Origin: Natronosalvus vescus
GTDB lineage: Archaea; Halobacteriota; Halobacteria; Halobacteriales; Natrialbaceae
Length of the DNA: 64,000 nucleotides
NCBI RefSeq assembly: GCF_023973145.1
Contig: NZ_CP099546.1
Span: 682,001-746,000, forward strand
Reading direction: 5' to 3'
The position numbers and the translations under genes are program-made. The notes under the pieces were generated by a model. That model was not told where the DNA came from, ran no database searches, and worked only from the letters and a program-made list of their open reading frames with translations. Positions 1 through 10,378 of the stretch are shown in pieces. Positions within the stretch are counted from its first letter, which is position 1. The number at the start of each line of letters is the position of its first letter.

Positions 1-1471
1 CCCCGGCGTCAACGAGTTCCTCCCACTGTCGGCGACCCCCGGCATCGTCTTCGGGCTGCTCGTCGGCCTGGTCGTCCACGAGGGCGGCCATGGCCTCCTC
101 TGTCGGGTCGAGGACATCGACATCAACTCGATGGGCGTCGCGATGTTCGCGCTCCTCCCGATCGGCGCGTTCGTCGAGCCCGACCACGAGAGCAGCCGAA
201 AGGCCTCTCGTGGGGGGCAGACCCGGATGTTCGCCGCTGGCGTCACCTTCAACTTTGTGGTGACCATCATCGCCTTCGCGCTCCTTTTCGGCCCCGTTGC
301 TGGCGCGATCGCCGTCGCACCGGGTGCCGCCATCGGCGGCGTCGCCCCCGGCTCACCCGCCGATGCAGCTGGCATCCAGCCGAACGACCGGATTACCGCC
401 GTCGAGGGACAACACGTCGAGTCGAACGACGACCTCTCCGACCGGCTGGAAGACGCCGGGAGCGGCACCGTCACGGTCGAACTCGATGACGAGCGCACGG
501 TAGAGATGCAACAGTCCCTGCCCGTCACGGCGACGATCGACGGGGCACCCGTCGGCCTCGAGCCCGGCGATCTGATTCTCGCCGTCGACGGCGAACCCGT
601 CGTCACCGAGTCCGGCTTCTTCGACGCTGTCGGCGAGTCAGAGACGGTCACCCTGACGGTCAACCGCGACGGCGAAGAGACCGAGATTGCTGACGCCCCG
701 ATCGGTAGCGCCGTCCAAATCTCGGGCGACGGGCCGCTCGCCGACGCAGGTGCCCCCGGCGGCGAACTATTCGTCATCACCGAGTTCGACGGCGAGCGAA
801 CCCCCTCGTACAGTCACCTCGAGTCCCTCCTCGGCTCGAACGAGCCCGGTGACGAGGTGGTCGTCGCGGGCTACCTCGGTGGCGAACGGGTCAGCTACAC
901 CGTCACCCTCGGCGAACGTAGCGAGCGCACCGGCGGCGGAACGGTCGGCTTCTACGGCATCCAGGGCATCTCGGGCGTCGACGTCAACGACGGCGGCCTC
1001 GAGCTGTACCCCGCCGAGGAGTACCTGGCAATTCTCGGCGGCGACGCCGACGGCAGCTTCGGCCACGTGACCGACAGCTTCCTCGGCAAGATCGCGTTCG
1101 TCCTCTTCTTGCCGATCGTCTCGGTCGTCGAACTCCTCCCGTACAATTTCGCTGGCTTCACCGGCGGTATCGAGAACTTCTACCAGGCACAGGGCCCACT
1201 CGCCGGACTGGGCGATTGGACGGTGTTCGCCGTCGCAAACTTGCTGTTCTGGACCGGCTGGATCAACGTCCAGCTCGGCTTCTTCAACTGCATTCCGGCG
1301 TTCCCGCTCGACGGCGGGCACATCCTACGGACGAGCACCGAAGCCGTCCTCTCGCGGCTGCCGTTCGATGCGACCCGCGGGATGGTTCGGGTGGTGACGA
1401 CCACCGTCGGGATCACGATGCTCGTGAGCTTCCTGTTCATGCTGTTCGGCCCGCAGTTGCTCGCGGGCTGA
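1..1471 (+). CDS. Site-2 protease family (M50) membrane metalloprotease with PDZ domains, 5' end outside window
   Basis: This is an intramembrane zinc metalloprotease of the RseP/S2P type, expected to cut membrane proteins within the bilayer. The frame is open from base 2, so the true start lies upstream. An HEGGH zinc motif (HExxH) is encoded at 77-91 in a hydrophobic segment. A middle region of about 270 residues has PDZ-like stretches (GGVAPGSPADAAGIQ and a second GLEPGDLILAVDGEP). The C-terminal membrane part carries NCIPAFPLDGGH, the second metal-ligand motif of the family. Both catalytic halves are intact, so it should be active. Physiological substrates cannot be told from sequence. 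The gene downstream on the same strand follows after about 90 bases and has its own TATA-like box. Confidence 0.93.
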   Translation, partial: PGVNEFLPLSATPGIVFGLLVGLVVHEGGHGLLCRVEDIDINSMGVAMFALLPIGAFVEPDHESSRKASRGGQTRMFAAGVTFNFVVTIIAFALLFGPVAGAIAVAPGAAIGGVAPGSPADAAGIQPNDRITAVEGQHVESNDDLSDRLEDAGSGTVTVELDDERTVEMQQSLPVTATIDGAPVGLEPGDLILAVDGEPVVTESGFFDAVGESETVTLTVNRDGEETEIADAPIGSAVQISGDGPLADAGAPGGELFVITEFDGERTPSYSHLESLLGSNEPGDEVVVAGYLGGERVSYTVTLGERSERTGGGTVGFYGIQGISGVDVNDGGLELYPAEEYLAILGGDADGSFGHVTDSFLGKIAFVLFLPIVSVVELLPYNFAGFTGGIENFYQAQGPLAGLGDWTVFAVANLLFWTGWINVQLGFFNCIPAFPLDGGHILRTSTEAVLSRLPFDATRGMVRVVTTTVGITMLVSFLFMLFGPQLLAG

Positions 1472-1525
1472 GGGCTGACGCAGTCTCTGTCTCCGTTTCC
1501 GTCTCCATCGGCTACCGAGCCCGCT

Positions 1526-1535
1526 GATATTTATT
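1526..1535 (+). promoter_or_regulatory. TATA-like promoter box of the isochorismatase-family gene
   Basis: An A/T run (ATATTTATT) in otherwise GC-rich DNA ends about 25 bases before the ATG at 1560. That is the spacing expected for an archaeal TATA box feeding a leaderless transcript. This is inferred from sequence only. Confidence 0.45.
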
Positions 1536-1559
1536 GGTTGGGAGTACCTTCCTTCGCGT

Positions 1560-2156
1560 ATGGCACCCGATTTCGAACACGTACACGAACTCGAGCCGGC
1601 GACCACCGCCGTCGTGGTCGTCGACATGCAAAACGGCTTCTGTCACCCTGACGGCTCGCTGTACGCACCGGGGAGCGAATCTGTCGTCGACCCCATCGTC
1701 GACCTCGTCGCTCGAGCGCGGGTGGCGGGCGCGCAGGTGGTCTACACGCGTGACGTCCACCCGCCGGAACAGTTCGAGGACGCCCACTACTACGACGAGT
1801 TCGAGCGCTGGGGTGAGCACGTCCTCGAGGGCTCCTGGGAGGCCGAACTCGTCGCGGAACTCGACGTGCGCGAGGACGACCTCGTCGTCGAGAAACACAC
1901 CTACGACGCGTTTTACCAGACCCAACTCGAGGGCTGGCTGAACGCCCGGGGAATCACCGATCTCCTCCTCTGTGGAACGCTCGCGAACGTCTGCGTCCTC
2001 CACACCGGTGGTAGCGCTAGCCTTCGTGACTTCCGCCCAATTCTGCTCGAGGACTGCATCGGCGCGCTCGAGGACGACCACCACGAGTATGCCCTCGAAC
2101 ACGCCTACTGGTTGTTCGGCGAGGTGGCGCCGAGCGACGCGATCGAGTTTCGGTGA
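1560..2156 (+). CDS. Isochorismatase/nicotinamidase-family cysteine hydrolase
   Basis: A 198-residue cytosolic hydrolase of the isochorismatase fold. The three catalytic positions are visible: Asp22 in VVVVDMQNGF, Lys112 in VVEKHTYDAF and Cys145 in GTLANVCV. Members cleave nicotinamide, isochorismate, carbamoyl or related amide substrates through a Cys thioester. The overall length and the motif around Lys112 are like archaeal nicotinamidases, so a role in NAD salvage is possible but not proven. The ATG at 1560 is chosen because it lies about 25 bases from a TATA-like box. It is followed on the same strand by gpmI after 85 bases. Confidence 0.88.
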   Translation: MAPDFEHVHELEPATTAVVVVDMQNGFCHPDGSLYAPGSESVVDPIVDLVARARVAGAQVVYTRDVHPPEQFEDAHYYDEFERWGEHVLEGSWEAELVAELDVREDDLVVEKHTYDAFYQTQLEGWLNARGITDLLLCGTLANVCVLHTGGSASLRDFRPILLEDCIGALEDDHHEYALEHAYWLFGEVAPSDAIEFR

Positions 2157-2241
2157 CTCGGCATCGACCGGGCGCAGGGGCCACTCCGGCACGCGTTTCG
2201 CCGAACGACAGGTAATTGACGGCGGAAACGGTACCCCGAAT

Positions 2242-3765
2242 ATGGACGCGGCACTCATCATCCTCGACGGCTGGGGCCTGGGCAGCGAGGACGGCGGTCG
2301 GAACGCGGTCGAGGCGGCGCACACACCCGTCGTCGACCGGCTGACCGCTACCTGCCCGTCGGGATGCCTCGAGGTCGCCGGCCGCCGGGTCGGCCTGCCG
2401 GACGGACAGATGGGAAACAGCGAGGTCGGTCACCTCAACATCGGCGCTGGCCGGGTGGTCTTACAGGAGTACACCCGGATCGCCGACGCCGTCGCCGACG
2501 GCAGCTTTCGGGAGAACGACGCCATCAACGCCGCGTTCGACTACGCGCTCGCTCACGACGGACGGGTTCACTTCCTCGGTCTCGTCAGCGACGGCGGCGT
2601 CCACGCCGACCAGGAGCACCTCCACGCGCTGATCGGCATGGCTGCCGACCGGGAGGTCGAGGCCGTCACCCACGTGATCACCGACGGTCGGGACACCTCG
2701 CCCCACGGCGGGGAGCGCTACCTCGAGACCCTCGAGGCGGTGGTCGAGGAAGCCGGGACGGGCGACGTTGCGACAGTCACCGGCCGGTACTACGCGATGG
2801 ATCGCGACCAGAACTGGGAGCGAACGAAACGGGCCTACGACGCCATCGTGAATCGGGAGGCCGACTACGAAGCCGAGTCGGCGGTCGATGCCGTGATTGA
2901 GTCATACGAGCGCGGCGAGACGGACGAGTTCGTCGAACCGACGCTCGTCGAGGATGGACTGACACTCGAGGACGGTGATGCGGTCGTCTGGTTCAACTTC
3001 CGCTCCGACCGGGCGCGTCAGTTGACCCGCCTGCTCGCCGATATTCGCCCCGAGTGGGAGTTCGAGTCGCACCCACCGGAGAGCAAGGTCGTCATGCTCA
3101 CCGAGTACGACAAGACGTTCGACCTGCCGGTGGCGTTCCCGCCCCACCAGCCCACGCAGGTGCTGGGCGAGGTGCTCGCCGACGCCGGGAAAACCCAGTT
3201 GCGGATTGCCGAATCCGAGAAGTACGCCCACGTTACCTACTTCCTCAACGGCGGCCGGGAGGTCGAGTTCCAGGGCGAGATCCGGGAGATCGTCGCCAGC
3301 CCCGACGTCCCGACCTACGACCTGCAACCGGAGATGAGCGCCCCCGCGGTCACCGATACCGCTATCGAACACATCGAACGCGACGATCCCGACGTCCTGG
3401 TACTCAACTACGCCAACCCCGACATGGTCGGTCACACCGGCGACTACCGCGCAGCTGTCGAGGCCGTTGAGGCCGTCGACACCCAACTCGGCCGCCTGCT
3501 CGAGACGCTCGCGGATCACGGTGCCCACGTGTTCGTCACCGCCGATCACGGCAACGCCGATGATATGGGCAGCGAGGAGGAGCCCCACACTGCCCACACC
3601 TACAACGACGTCCCGTTCGTCTACGTCGATCCGACGGCCGGCGAGGTGGGGAGCGACTGGGCCGTCCGCGAGGGCGGGACGCTCGCCGACATCGCCCCCA
3701 CGATGCTCGAGTGTATCGACCTCCGACAGCCGCCGGAGATGACTGGCGAATCGTTGCTCGAGTAG
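2242..3765 (+). CDS. gpmI: 2,3-bisphosphoglycerate-independent phosphoglycerate mutase
   Basis: Interconverts 3-phosphoglycerate and 2-phosphoglycerate in glycolysis and gluconeogenesis, using a Mn-dependent phosphoserine intermediate. The 507-residue length matches the bacterial-type iPGM. The N-terminus has ILDGWG with metal ligand Asp9. The catalytic Ser60 sits in GQMGNSEVGHLNIGAG. The C-terminal metal-binding part contains VTADHGNAD and HTAHTYNDVPFVYV, typical of the alkaline phosphatase superfamily. An open frame extends further upstream to 1972, but the ATG at 2242 starts the conserved core and is preceded by an A/T-rich stretch (GGTAATTGA). Function is confident. Confidence 0.96.
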   Translation: MDAALIILDGWGLGSEDGGRNAVEAAHTPVVDRLTATCPSGCLEVAGRRVGLPDGQMGNSEVGHLNIGAGRVVLQEYTRIADAVADGSFRENDAINAAFDYALAHDGRVHFLGLVSDGGVHADQEHLHALIGMAADREVEAVTHVITDGRDTSPHGGERYLETLEAVVEEAGTGDVATVTGRYYAMDRDQNWERTKRAYDAIVNREADYEAESAVDAVIESYERGETDEFVEPTLVEDGLTLEDGDAVVWFNFRSDRARQLTRLLADIRPEWEFESHPPESKVVMLTEYDKTFDLPVAFPPHQPTQVLGEVLADAGKTQLRIAESEKYAHVTYFLNGGREVEFQGEIREIVASPDVPTYDLQPEMSAPAVTDTAIEHIERDDPDVLVLNYANPDMVGHTGDYRAAVEAVEAVDTQLGRLLETLADHGAHVFVTADHGNADDMGSEEEPHTAHTYNDVPFVYVDPTAGEVGSDWAVREGGTLADIAPTMLECIDLRQPPEMTGESLLE

Positions 3766-4133
3766 ATCGCTCTTGTCGGCCACACAGCGGACGTTTGGGC
3801 TCGATTTCCCCGTCGTTTCCGCTGGAAAGGTCGACTTCGGAGCTCGAGGAGCAGGTTCGAGTGCTCGGTGTGATAAAACCGTTCGCTCGAGTGTCCGCTG
3901 TCGTTCCGAACTGATGTCGGACGAGACGGGATTCGAACCACGTCTGAGAACCAGTTCGTTTCGCTCGCGGAATCCCGTGTCTAATTCGAATCTCCCTGTG
4001 TCGTTCCCGGAGCTCACCGCCGTCTACGGTAGACTCGGGCGGGACGGGATTCGAACCACGGTCGCAGCAAAGCTGCTCCCTGATTCGAATCCCGCACGAT
4101 CCGTCAACGGCCTCGCGTCGCTCGGCGCGTTGA
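3766..4133. repeat. Non-coding hairpin tract with two extra copies of the tRNA-Arg 3' end
   Basis: No convincing gene lies here; a plus-strand frame ending at 4195 is a shadow that runs into the tRNA. The sequence ACGAGACGGGATTCGAACC at 3921-3939 and GGGCGGGACGGGATTCGAAC at 4037-4056 nearly repeat the complement of the last part (T-arm half and acceptor strand) of the tRNA-Arg gene, whose matching bases are 4135-4154. Each copy is followed by an inverted TTCGAATC, at 3985-3992 and 4084-4094. The second pair is an 11-base perfect stem (4045-4055 with 4084-4094) that encloses a small GCAGC-AAA-GCTGC hairpin (4064-4076). A third hairpin, CCGTCAACG (4101-4109) with CGTTGACGG (4128-4136), abuts the tRNA 3' end. 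The tract may be scars of integration at the tRNA, or tRNA-derived repeats. Confidence 0.6.
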
Positions 4134-4206
4134 CGGGCGAGACGGGATTCGAACCCGCGATCAGAAGGTTAGGAACCTCCTGCCCTCTCCGCTAGGCCAC
4201 TCGCCC
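4134..4206 (-). tRNA. tRNA-Arg (anticodon CCU)
   Basis: The minus strand folds as a complete 73-base cloverleaf. The acceptor GGGCGAG pairs with CTCGCCC, followed by discriminator G; CCA is not encoded. The anticodon arm is GGAGG-TTCCTAA-CCTTC, giving anticodon CCT (decodes AGG), and the T arm is GCGGG-TTCGAAT-CCCGT. There is no intron. It starts only 11 bases after the tatA stop codon on the same strand, too little for its own TATA box in the gap, so transcription from tatA or from inside its tail is likely. Confidence 0.93.
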
Positions 4207-4217
4207 CGATAAAAATC

Positions 4218-4529
4218 CTAGTTCGTTTCCGTTTCGGTTTCCGTCTCTGTCTCCGTCTCGGTATCGAACTCATCGTCGTCCGTGACCGGCTCGGTGTCGA
4301 CGAACTCGTCTTCCTCCTCGTCGTAGTTTCCAGTCTCGCGCATTTCTTCGAGTTCCTTTTCAACTTTCTCCTGCCCCTTCTTGAACTCGCCCATGGCCTC
4401 CCCTGTCGACCGAGCCAACTTGGGGATCTTGTTCGCCCCAAAGAGCAAAATGGCGATGAAGAGGATGATCAGGAGTTCCGGACCCCCGGGAACGCCGGGG
4501 ATGACAAGCGGTGCGATTTCGGCTACCAT
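4218..4529 (-). CDS. tatA: Sec-independent twin-arginine translocase subunit TatA/E
   Basis: A 103-residue Tat translocase pore subunit in the cytoplasmic membrane, exporting folded proteins with RR signal peptides, the main export route in haloarchaea. The N-terminus has a hydrophobic segment (about residues 12-32), then the conserved FGANKIPKLARSTGEAMGEF hinge and amphipathic helix. A charged helix follows, and the tail is acidic with a TETETE run encoded by a degenerate GTCTCC/GTTTCC-like hexamer repeat at about 4220-4262. The ATG at 4529 is preferred over an upstream TTG at 4556 because a TATA-like TTATAATT lies 25 to 30 bases upstream. A plausible Tat substrate in this window is the BMP lipoprotein near 40.1 kb. 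Confidence 0.92.
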   Translation of the reverse strand: MVAEIAPLVIPGVPGGPELLIILFIAILLFGANKIPKLARSTGEAMGEFKKGQEKVEKELEEMRETGNYDEEEDEFVDTEPVTDDDEFDTETETETETETETN

Positions 4530-4553
4530 CTCTATGCGTGGATTACCCGCTGG

Positions 4554-4562
4554 CAATTATAA
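4554..4562 (-). promoter_or_regulatory. TATA-like box of tatA
   Basis: On the minus strand the bases read GGTTATAATT, about 25 to 30 bases before the ATG at 4529. This fits a leaderless tatA transcript and argues against the longer TTG start. Confidence 0.45.
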
Positions 4563-4820
4563 CCTTTTTGGACCGGCGGGTGAAGCCGCAGGAAGCGAAA
4601 ACAGTCGTGTATGGCCCCGCTACTGCCGATATTTTGACCCGAGCGGGATCACCGACGGTTCACACTCCCGGAACGTTGGTATGACCGGTTAATTGGCTGT
4701 GACGGCCGTTCGAACGCCTGGCGACTTCGATGAGGCGAGTCCCCACTCCCTCCCTCGAGCGACCCGGTCAGAGGCGTCCGAAAACGAAATCCCCTTGCCG
4801 GCCGCCCCGGAGGTACCGAT

Positions 4821-5297
4821 ATGGTCGACGTCGGCGACATTGCTCCCGAGATCTCGGCACCGGTCGCAACCGGAGATGTCGAATCGTTCACACTCACCGA
4901 TCGCCTCGAGGAAGAGGCATCGATCGTCCTCGCCTTCTTCCCGGCGGCGTTCACGAGCACTTGCGCCACTGAACTGTCCACGTTCGAGGATCGATTGGGC
5001 CGATTCGACGACCTCGAGGCGACAGTGTATGGCGTCAGCGTCGATTCCCCGTTCGCGCTCAACGAGTTCCGATCCCAGCAGGGACTCTCGTTCGATCTGA
5101 TCAGCGACTTCGAGAAGGAGCTCATTGACGCCTACGACGTCCGGACTGATTTCGCCACCATCGACGTGTACGGTCTAGCCAAACGAGCCGTGTTCGTCGT
5201 CGATGCCGATGGTGTGGTGACGTACACATGGGTCAGCGACGATGCGGGCGTTGAACCGGACTACGACGCGGTCGAGGAAGCCGTTGTGAAGGCTTGA
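4821..5297 (+). CDS. Peroxiredoxin (AhpC/TSA family, Bcp/AhpE-like)
   Basis: A 158-residue thiol peroxidase that reduces hydrogen peroxide and organic peroxides. The family motif PxxxTxxC is present as PAAFTSTC, with peroxidatic Cys48 and Thr45. The sequence continues with TELSTFEDRLGRF and a thioredoxin-fold core. The later part contains AKRAVFVVDADGVVTYTWV, the usual strand near the active-site Arg. No second cysteine is visible after Cys48, suggesting a 1-Cys mechanism that depends on an external thiol. It stands alone between tatA and an HD-domain gene. Confidence 0.9.
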   Translation: MVDVGDIAPEISAPVATGDVESFTLTDRLEEEASIVLAFFPAAFTSTCATELSTFEDRLGRFDDLEATVYGVSVDSPFALNEFRSQQGLSFDLISDFEKELIDAYDVRTDFATIDVYGLAKRAVFVVDADGVVTYTWVSDDAGVEPDYDAVEEAVVKA

Positions 5298-5443
5298 TGG
5301 GGAACGCTTTGCCAGTGTACTGTCGACCGTGCGCCCAGTGCCGGACGAACGGCGATAGCTGACGACAGATCCCTGTGAGGCGTCGATGGCGTGGACGTGC
5401 CGCCAGCGGAGCCCTTTTTTGTGTTCCCGACGACCACTGGGGT

Positions 5444-6280
5444 ATGGAACAGAGCGACCCCCTCGATAGCACCAGCGGTGACAGCGGTGACGGTCGTCGG
5501 GTGTACGATCCCGACGAGGAGCACCACTTCCCTGATGAGAAACTGAACACGGTTCTCGAGTTCATCGAGGAAGATACGGAAATTCAGACCTATCTCGAGG
5601 CGCAGAACATCAACGCCGTCGACCGCAAGCGGTACAACGATCACGGCGCGAAACACATCGAAATCGTCCGCAACCGGGCGCTCTGTCTCTACGATCTGCT
5701 CAAAGCTGGCGACGTCGATTTCAACGGCGCCCGCCAGCAGGGTCTCGAGGAGGCCGACGAGTCGGTAATCGTCGCCCTCGCGGCGACCCTCCACGACGTG
5801 GGCCACATCGTCCACCGCAGCGAGCACGCGTACTACTCGATTCCACTGGCTGCGGACATCCTCGATCGTGTGCTCCCTGAGTTTTACGACGTCGCCGATA
5901 GCGTCCGGGTGAAAGGCGAAGTCCTCCACGCAATTCTCTGTCACCACACCGCCGAAACGCCCCTGACGACCGAAGCGGGCGTTATCCGGGTTGCCGACGC
6001 CCTCGACATGGAGCGTGGTCGCTCGCGCATCCCCTACGAGCAGGGCGGACGTGGGATCAACACGCTCTCGAGCCAGGCGATCAGTCGCGTCTCCCTCCAC
6101 GAGGGCGAAGCGACTCCCGTGATGGTCGAAATCGCGATGACGAACGCCGCCGGCGTCTATCAGGTCGACAACCTGTTGAAAGCGAAGCTCAAGGGATCGG
6201 GTCTCGAGGACGAGATCCGAATCGTCGCGGTCAACACGAACGAGAACCGGGAGCAACTCGTCGAGCGGATCGAGCTGTGA
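5444..6280 (+). CDS. HD-domain metal-dependent phosphohydrolase
   Basis: A 278-residue cytosolic protein with one HD domain. The conserved elements are HGAKH near the start of the domain, the His117-Asp118 pair in ATLHDVGHI, and a following HRSEHAYYS and LHAILCHHT, which together supply the metal-binding histidines. A late segment GVIRVADALDMERGRSRIPYE resembles the last metal Asp of HD enzymes (VADALD). HD proteins hydrolyse phosphate esters of nucleotides, but the substrate here is unknown. The first 35 residues are acidic and probably disordered. The ATG at 5444 is preferred to an in-frame start at 5375 because the upstream part is Arg-rich and follows a CCCTTTTTTG box poorly. Confidence 0.85.
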   Translation: MEQSDPLDSTSGDSGDGRRVYDPDEEHHFPDEKLNTVLEFIEEDTEIQTYLEAQNINAVDRKRYNDHGAKHIEIVRNRALCLYDLLKAGDVDFNGARQQGLEEADESVIVALAATLHDVGHIVHRSEHAYYSIPLAADILDRVLPEFYDVADSVRVKGEVLHAILCHHTAETPLTTEAGVIRVADALDMERGRSRIPYEQGGRGINTLSSQAISRVSLHEGEATPVMVEIAMTNAAGVYQVDNLLKAKLKGSGLEDEIRIVAVNTNENREQLVERIEL

Positions 6281-6392
6281 CGACGTCGATGCACGGGCTG
6301 TGCTGTACTCGAGGCGCTGGTGGCGTCACTCGATGACTGCCGGCGACCGAACCTCGAGATCGGGATCGAACACTCGCGAGGGAGATGACGGC

Positions 6393-6707
6393 ATGGATAC
6401 TGAGAACGAGCGTGAGGAGGACTGGCCCGACCCATCACCAGGGATTGCCTCGGCCATCGACCGTCGCGGCCTCGCCGTTCGACTCGTGTGTGCCGTTGGC
6501 GTCCTGATCGTCCTGCTCGTCCTCACCCGTGGGTTTCTGGACGATTCGCTGGCGTTGCTCTGGACGCCAACGGAACCGCTCGCGCAGTGGTCGATGCTCG
6601 TGATGCTCCACGCCTTTGGCTACGTGCTGGTGCCGCTGATGGTCGGCTCGTTTCTCGCGGATCTCCTCCTCGAGTACGTCCTCGAGACGCCGGAAAACGA
6701 TCCGTAG
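6393..6707 (+). CDS. Small membrane protein of unknown function
   Basis: A 104-residue protein with an acidic N-terminal tail (about 25 residues) and two hydrophobic segments, at about residues 28-46 and 72-95, followed by a short acidic end. I do not recognise the family. An in-frame GTG at 6300 and an ATG at 6333 would add a basic, poorly conserved-looking extension, so the ATG at 6393 is preferred. It follows the HD gene on the same strand by about 110 bases and converges on a small HTH gene, 20 bases away. Confidence 0.6.
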   Translation: MDTENEREEDWPDPSPGIASAIDRRGLAVRLVCAVGVLIVLLVLTRGFLDDSLALLWTPTEPLAQWSMLVMLHAFGYVLVPLMVGSFLADLLLEYVLETPENDP

Positions 6708-6727
6708 TGTGCGGTTGCAGGAAAGAG

Positions 6728-6961
6728 CTATCGTGCGGTCTGGACGACCCGGTACTGCCCGTCGGCGCGCTCGACGTAACCGCGCTCGCGCAGCGTTCCG
6801 AGAATCGAGAGTGCCGATCCCTTGTCGACGTTGAGATCCGTACAGAGGTCGTCGACCGTCGCGTCGTCACAGACGGCGAGCGAGAGATAGAGGAGCTTCG
6901 CCTGTGATGACTCGAGATCGGTCGGCACTGTCAGGTTCGTCTGTCGAACGGTGGTTTGCAT
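6728..6961 (-). CDS. Small winged-helix DNA-binding protein
   Basis: A 77-residue protein that is almost entirely a winged helix: LSLAVCDDATVDDLCTDLNV forms helices 2-3 and GSALSILGTLRERGYVERADGQYRVV gives the recognition helix and wing. It resembles the short MarR/TrmB-like HTH proteins that are common in haloarchaea. No ligand domain is present, so it may act alone as a repressor or with a partner. A TATA-like TTTTAATATC lies about 25 bases upstream of the ATG, implying a leaderless transcript. The target is unknown. Confidence 0.8.
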   Translation of the reverse strand: MQTTVRQTNLTVPTDLESSQAKLLYLSLAVCDDATVDDLCTDLNVDKGSALSILGTLRERGYVERADGQYRVVQTAR

Positions 6962-6983
6962 ACTACACCGTCCGGAGTTCGAC

Positions 6984-6993
6984 GATATTAAAA
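6984..6993 (-). promoter_or_regulatory. TATA-like box of the winged-helix gene
   Basis: The minus strand reads TTTTAATATC centred about 27 bases upstream of the ATG at 6961, the expected archaeal spacing. Confidence 0.45.
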
Positions 6994-7102
6994 CTGTGTA
7001 TCGTCAATCGTCGATAATCCGTCGCTCGAGTGAGCACCAGACTGGGCTTCGGCCACGACGATCCAGAGCGCTTTTGGTGGCGGTGTTCCCACTCGTAATG
7101 CT

Positions 7103-7297
7103 ATGGCAATCAAACTCGTAGTTCTCGCGCTCCTGACCGGCTTTCTCGCCGGTGCAGTGTTTGCGTTCGTGGAGGTTCCGATCCCGGCCCCGCCGGAACT
7201 CCCCGGCATCATGGGTATCGTCGGCATCTACCTCGGCTACAAAGCCGTGCAGGCAGCTGGCGTCTCGGTCGACTTGCTCGAGGCCGTCGGTCTGTAG
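7103..7297 (+). CDS. XapX-domain small membrane protein (DUF1427 family)
   Basis: A 64-residue protein with two hydrophobic segments, about residues 3-24 and 34-52. The pattern AIKLVVLALLTGFLAGAVFAFVEVPIPAPPELPGIMGI matches the XapX family, where the PxPAPPxLPGI(M/L)GIVGIYLGY motif is diagnostic. Function of the family is unknown; it is named from a gene near xanthosine transport genes in E. coli. The divergent neighbour is the winged-helix gene. About 290 bases of apparently empty sequence separate it from katG, read from the other strand. Confidence 0.85.
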   Translation: MAIKLVVLALLTGFLAGAVFAFVEVPIPAPPELPGIMGIVGIYLGYKAVQAAGVSVDLLEAVGL

Positions 7298-7588
7298 CCG
7301 GTCGCTCGCTTGAACAACTCGCCCAGGATGCGACCAGCGGTGGTACACTGGTCGAGAACCGCCGTTGTAGCCCGCCGTTCGACTATCGCTTCGTGCAGTA
7401 ATTGCCGACGTTCTCTTCGACTATCGTCGATGTCACCGTGTGACGAACGCGACGCTCGCTCGGTAGCGTCTCACTGCGTGCTCGTGGGTCGTTGAATTCC
7501 CGGACAGTGGCTCGCACGTCGGTGCACGCTGGTCGAAACAGCGATGGAGGAAAGTGGTGTGGTAGGGGTACCCGGGTCAGTGGTCGGA

Positions 7589-9769
<2,181 letters not shown>

Positions 9770-9904
9770 CTAAATCGGAAACGAAGTCTTCACTGAAGAC
9801 CAATCAATTTTTCGCATTCACGAACTCCGTTCTCGAGGGGTTTCCACACTGAATTACAGCAATACGTAGTTCCCTTCTGAAAACAGTCGGGAACTGAATC
9901 TTGA

Positions 9905-10153
9905 TTATTCGATCGATTGGAGAAATTCGTCCAGCGTATCTGTGAGTTCGTCAACCTCTTCCCCGTTAATTTCAGCTGAATACCGGACGATGAACACATC
10001 CTTCTCATCAGTGTGGCGAGCTTCGTCAACTTGCTCAATCCCTTTCCAAATCCCTGCGACCACAACCTGGCCGTGTTCTGCGTGGGTGTACGTTTCACCA
10101 CGATTTACGACCATATCAGAGTCAGAACCCGGCAATTCGTCGGAATCACTCAT
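9905..10153 (-). CDS. Small acidic protein of unknown function
   Basis: An 82-residue acidic protein without cysteines, signal peptide or membrane segment. After a Ser/Asp-rich start there is a compact middle (GETYTHAEHGQVVVAGIWKGIEQV, DVFIVRYSAEINGEEV) that alternates hydrophobic residues like a small beta-barrel, then a helical tail. I do not recognise the family. Codon use is visibly less GC-rich than in katG, with several ATT, TTC-AAT and TCA codons. It sits in an A/T-richer stretch with two small regulators and could be acquired DNA. Confidence 0.6.
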   Translation of the reverse strand: MSDSDELPGSDSDMVVNRGETYTHAEHGQVVVAGIWKGIEQVDEARHTDEKDVFIVRYSAEINGEEVDELTDTLDEFLQSIE

Positions 10154-10378
10154 GTAAATCTGTGATAGCCGCTGGCCCTTGTTTCTGTTGGTAGATGGAA
10201 TATGTCATTCGCCTGTGCTGAGCGATCTCTCTTCACAAATTGACCCATATCTCGTGTGACATTCGCGCTATGATGCAGCACTCATCGAATAAGTTCCAAC
10301 TCAACTGTCAGAAACGACGTGATTCACCCAGAGGATGGCTGGAGGAAGGCATCATCATCGACCGCCCCGTCATTACTC

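Noticed and set aside
2902-4017. 371-codon minus-strand frame opposite gpmI
   Set aside because: A high-GC shadow frame; gpmI on the plus strand has complete catalytic motifs.
3773-4195. Plus-strand 140-codon frame with DETGFEPR and ETGFEPA segments
   Set aside because: It is the known false frame through tRNA T-arm sequence and overlaps the tRNA-Arg gene on the other strand; the repeats explain it.
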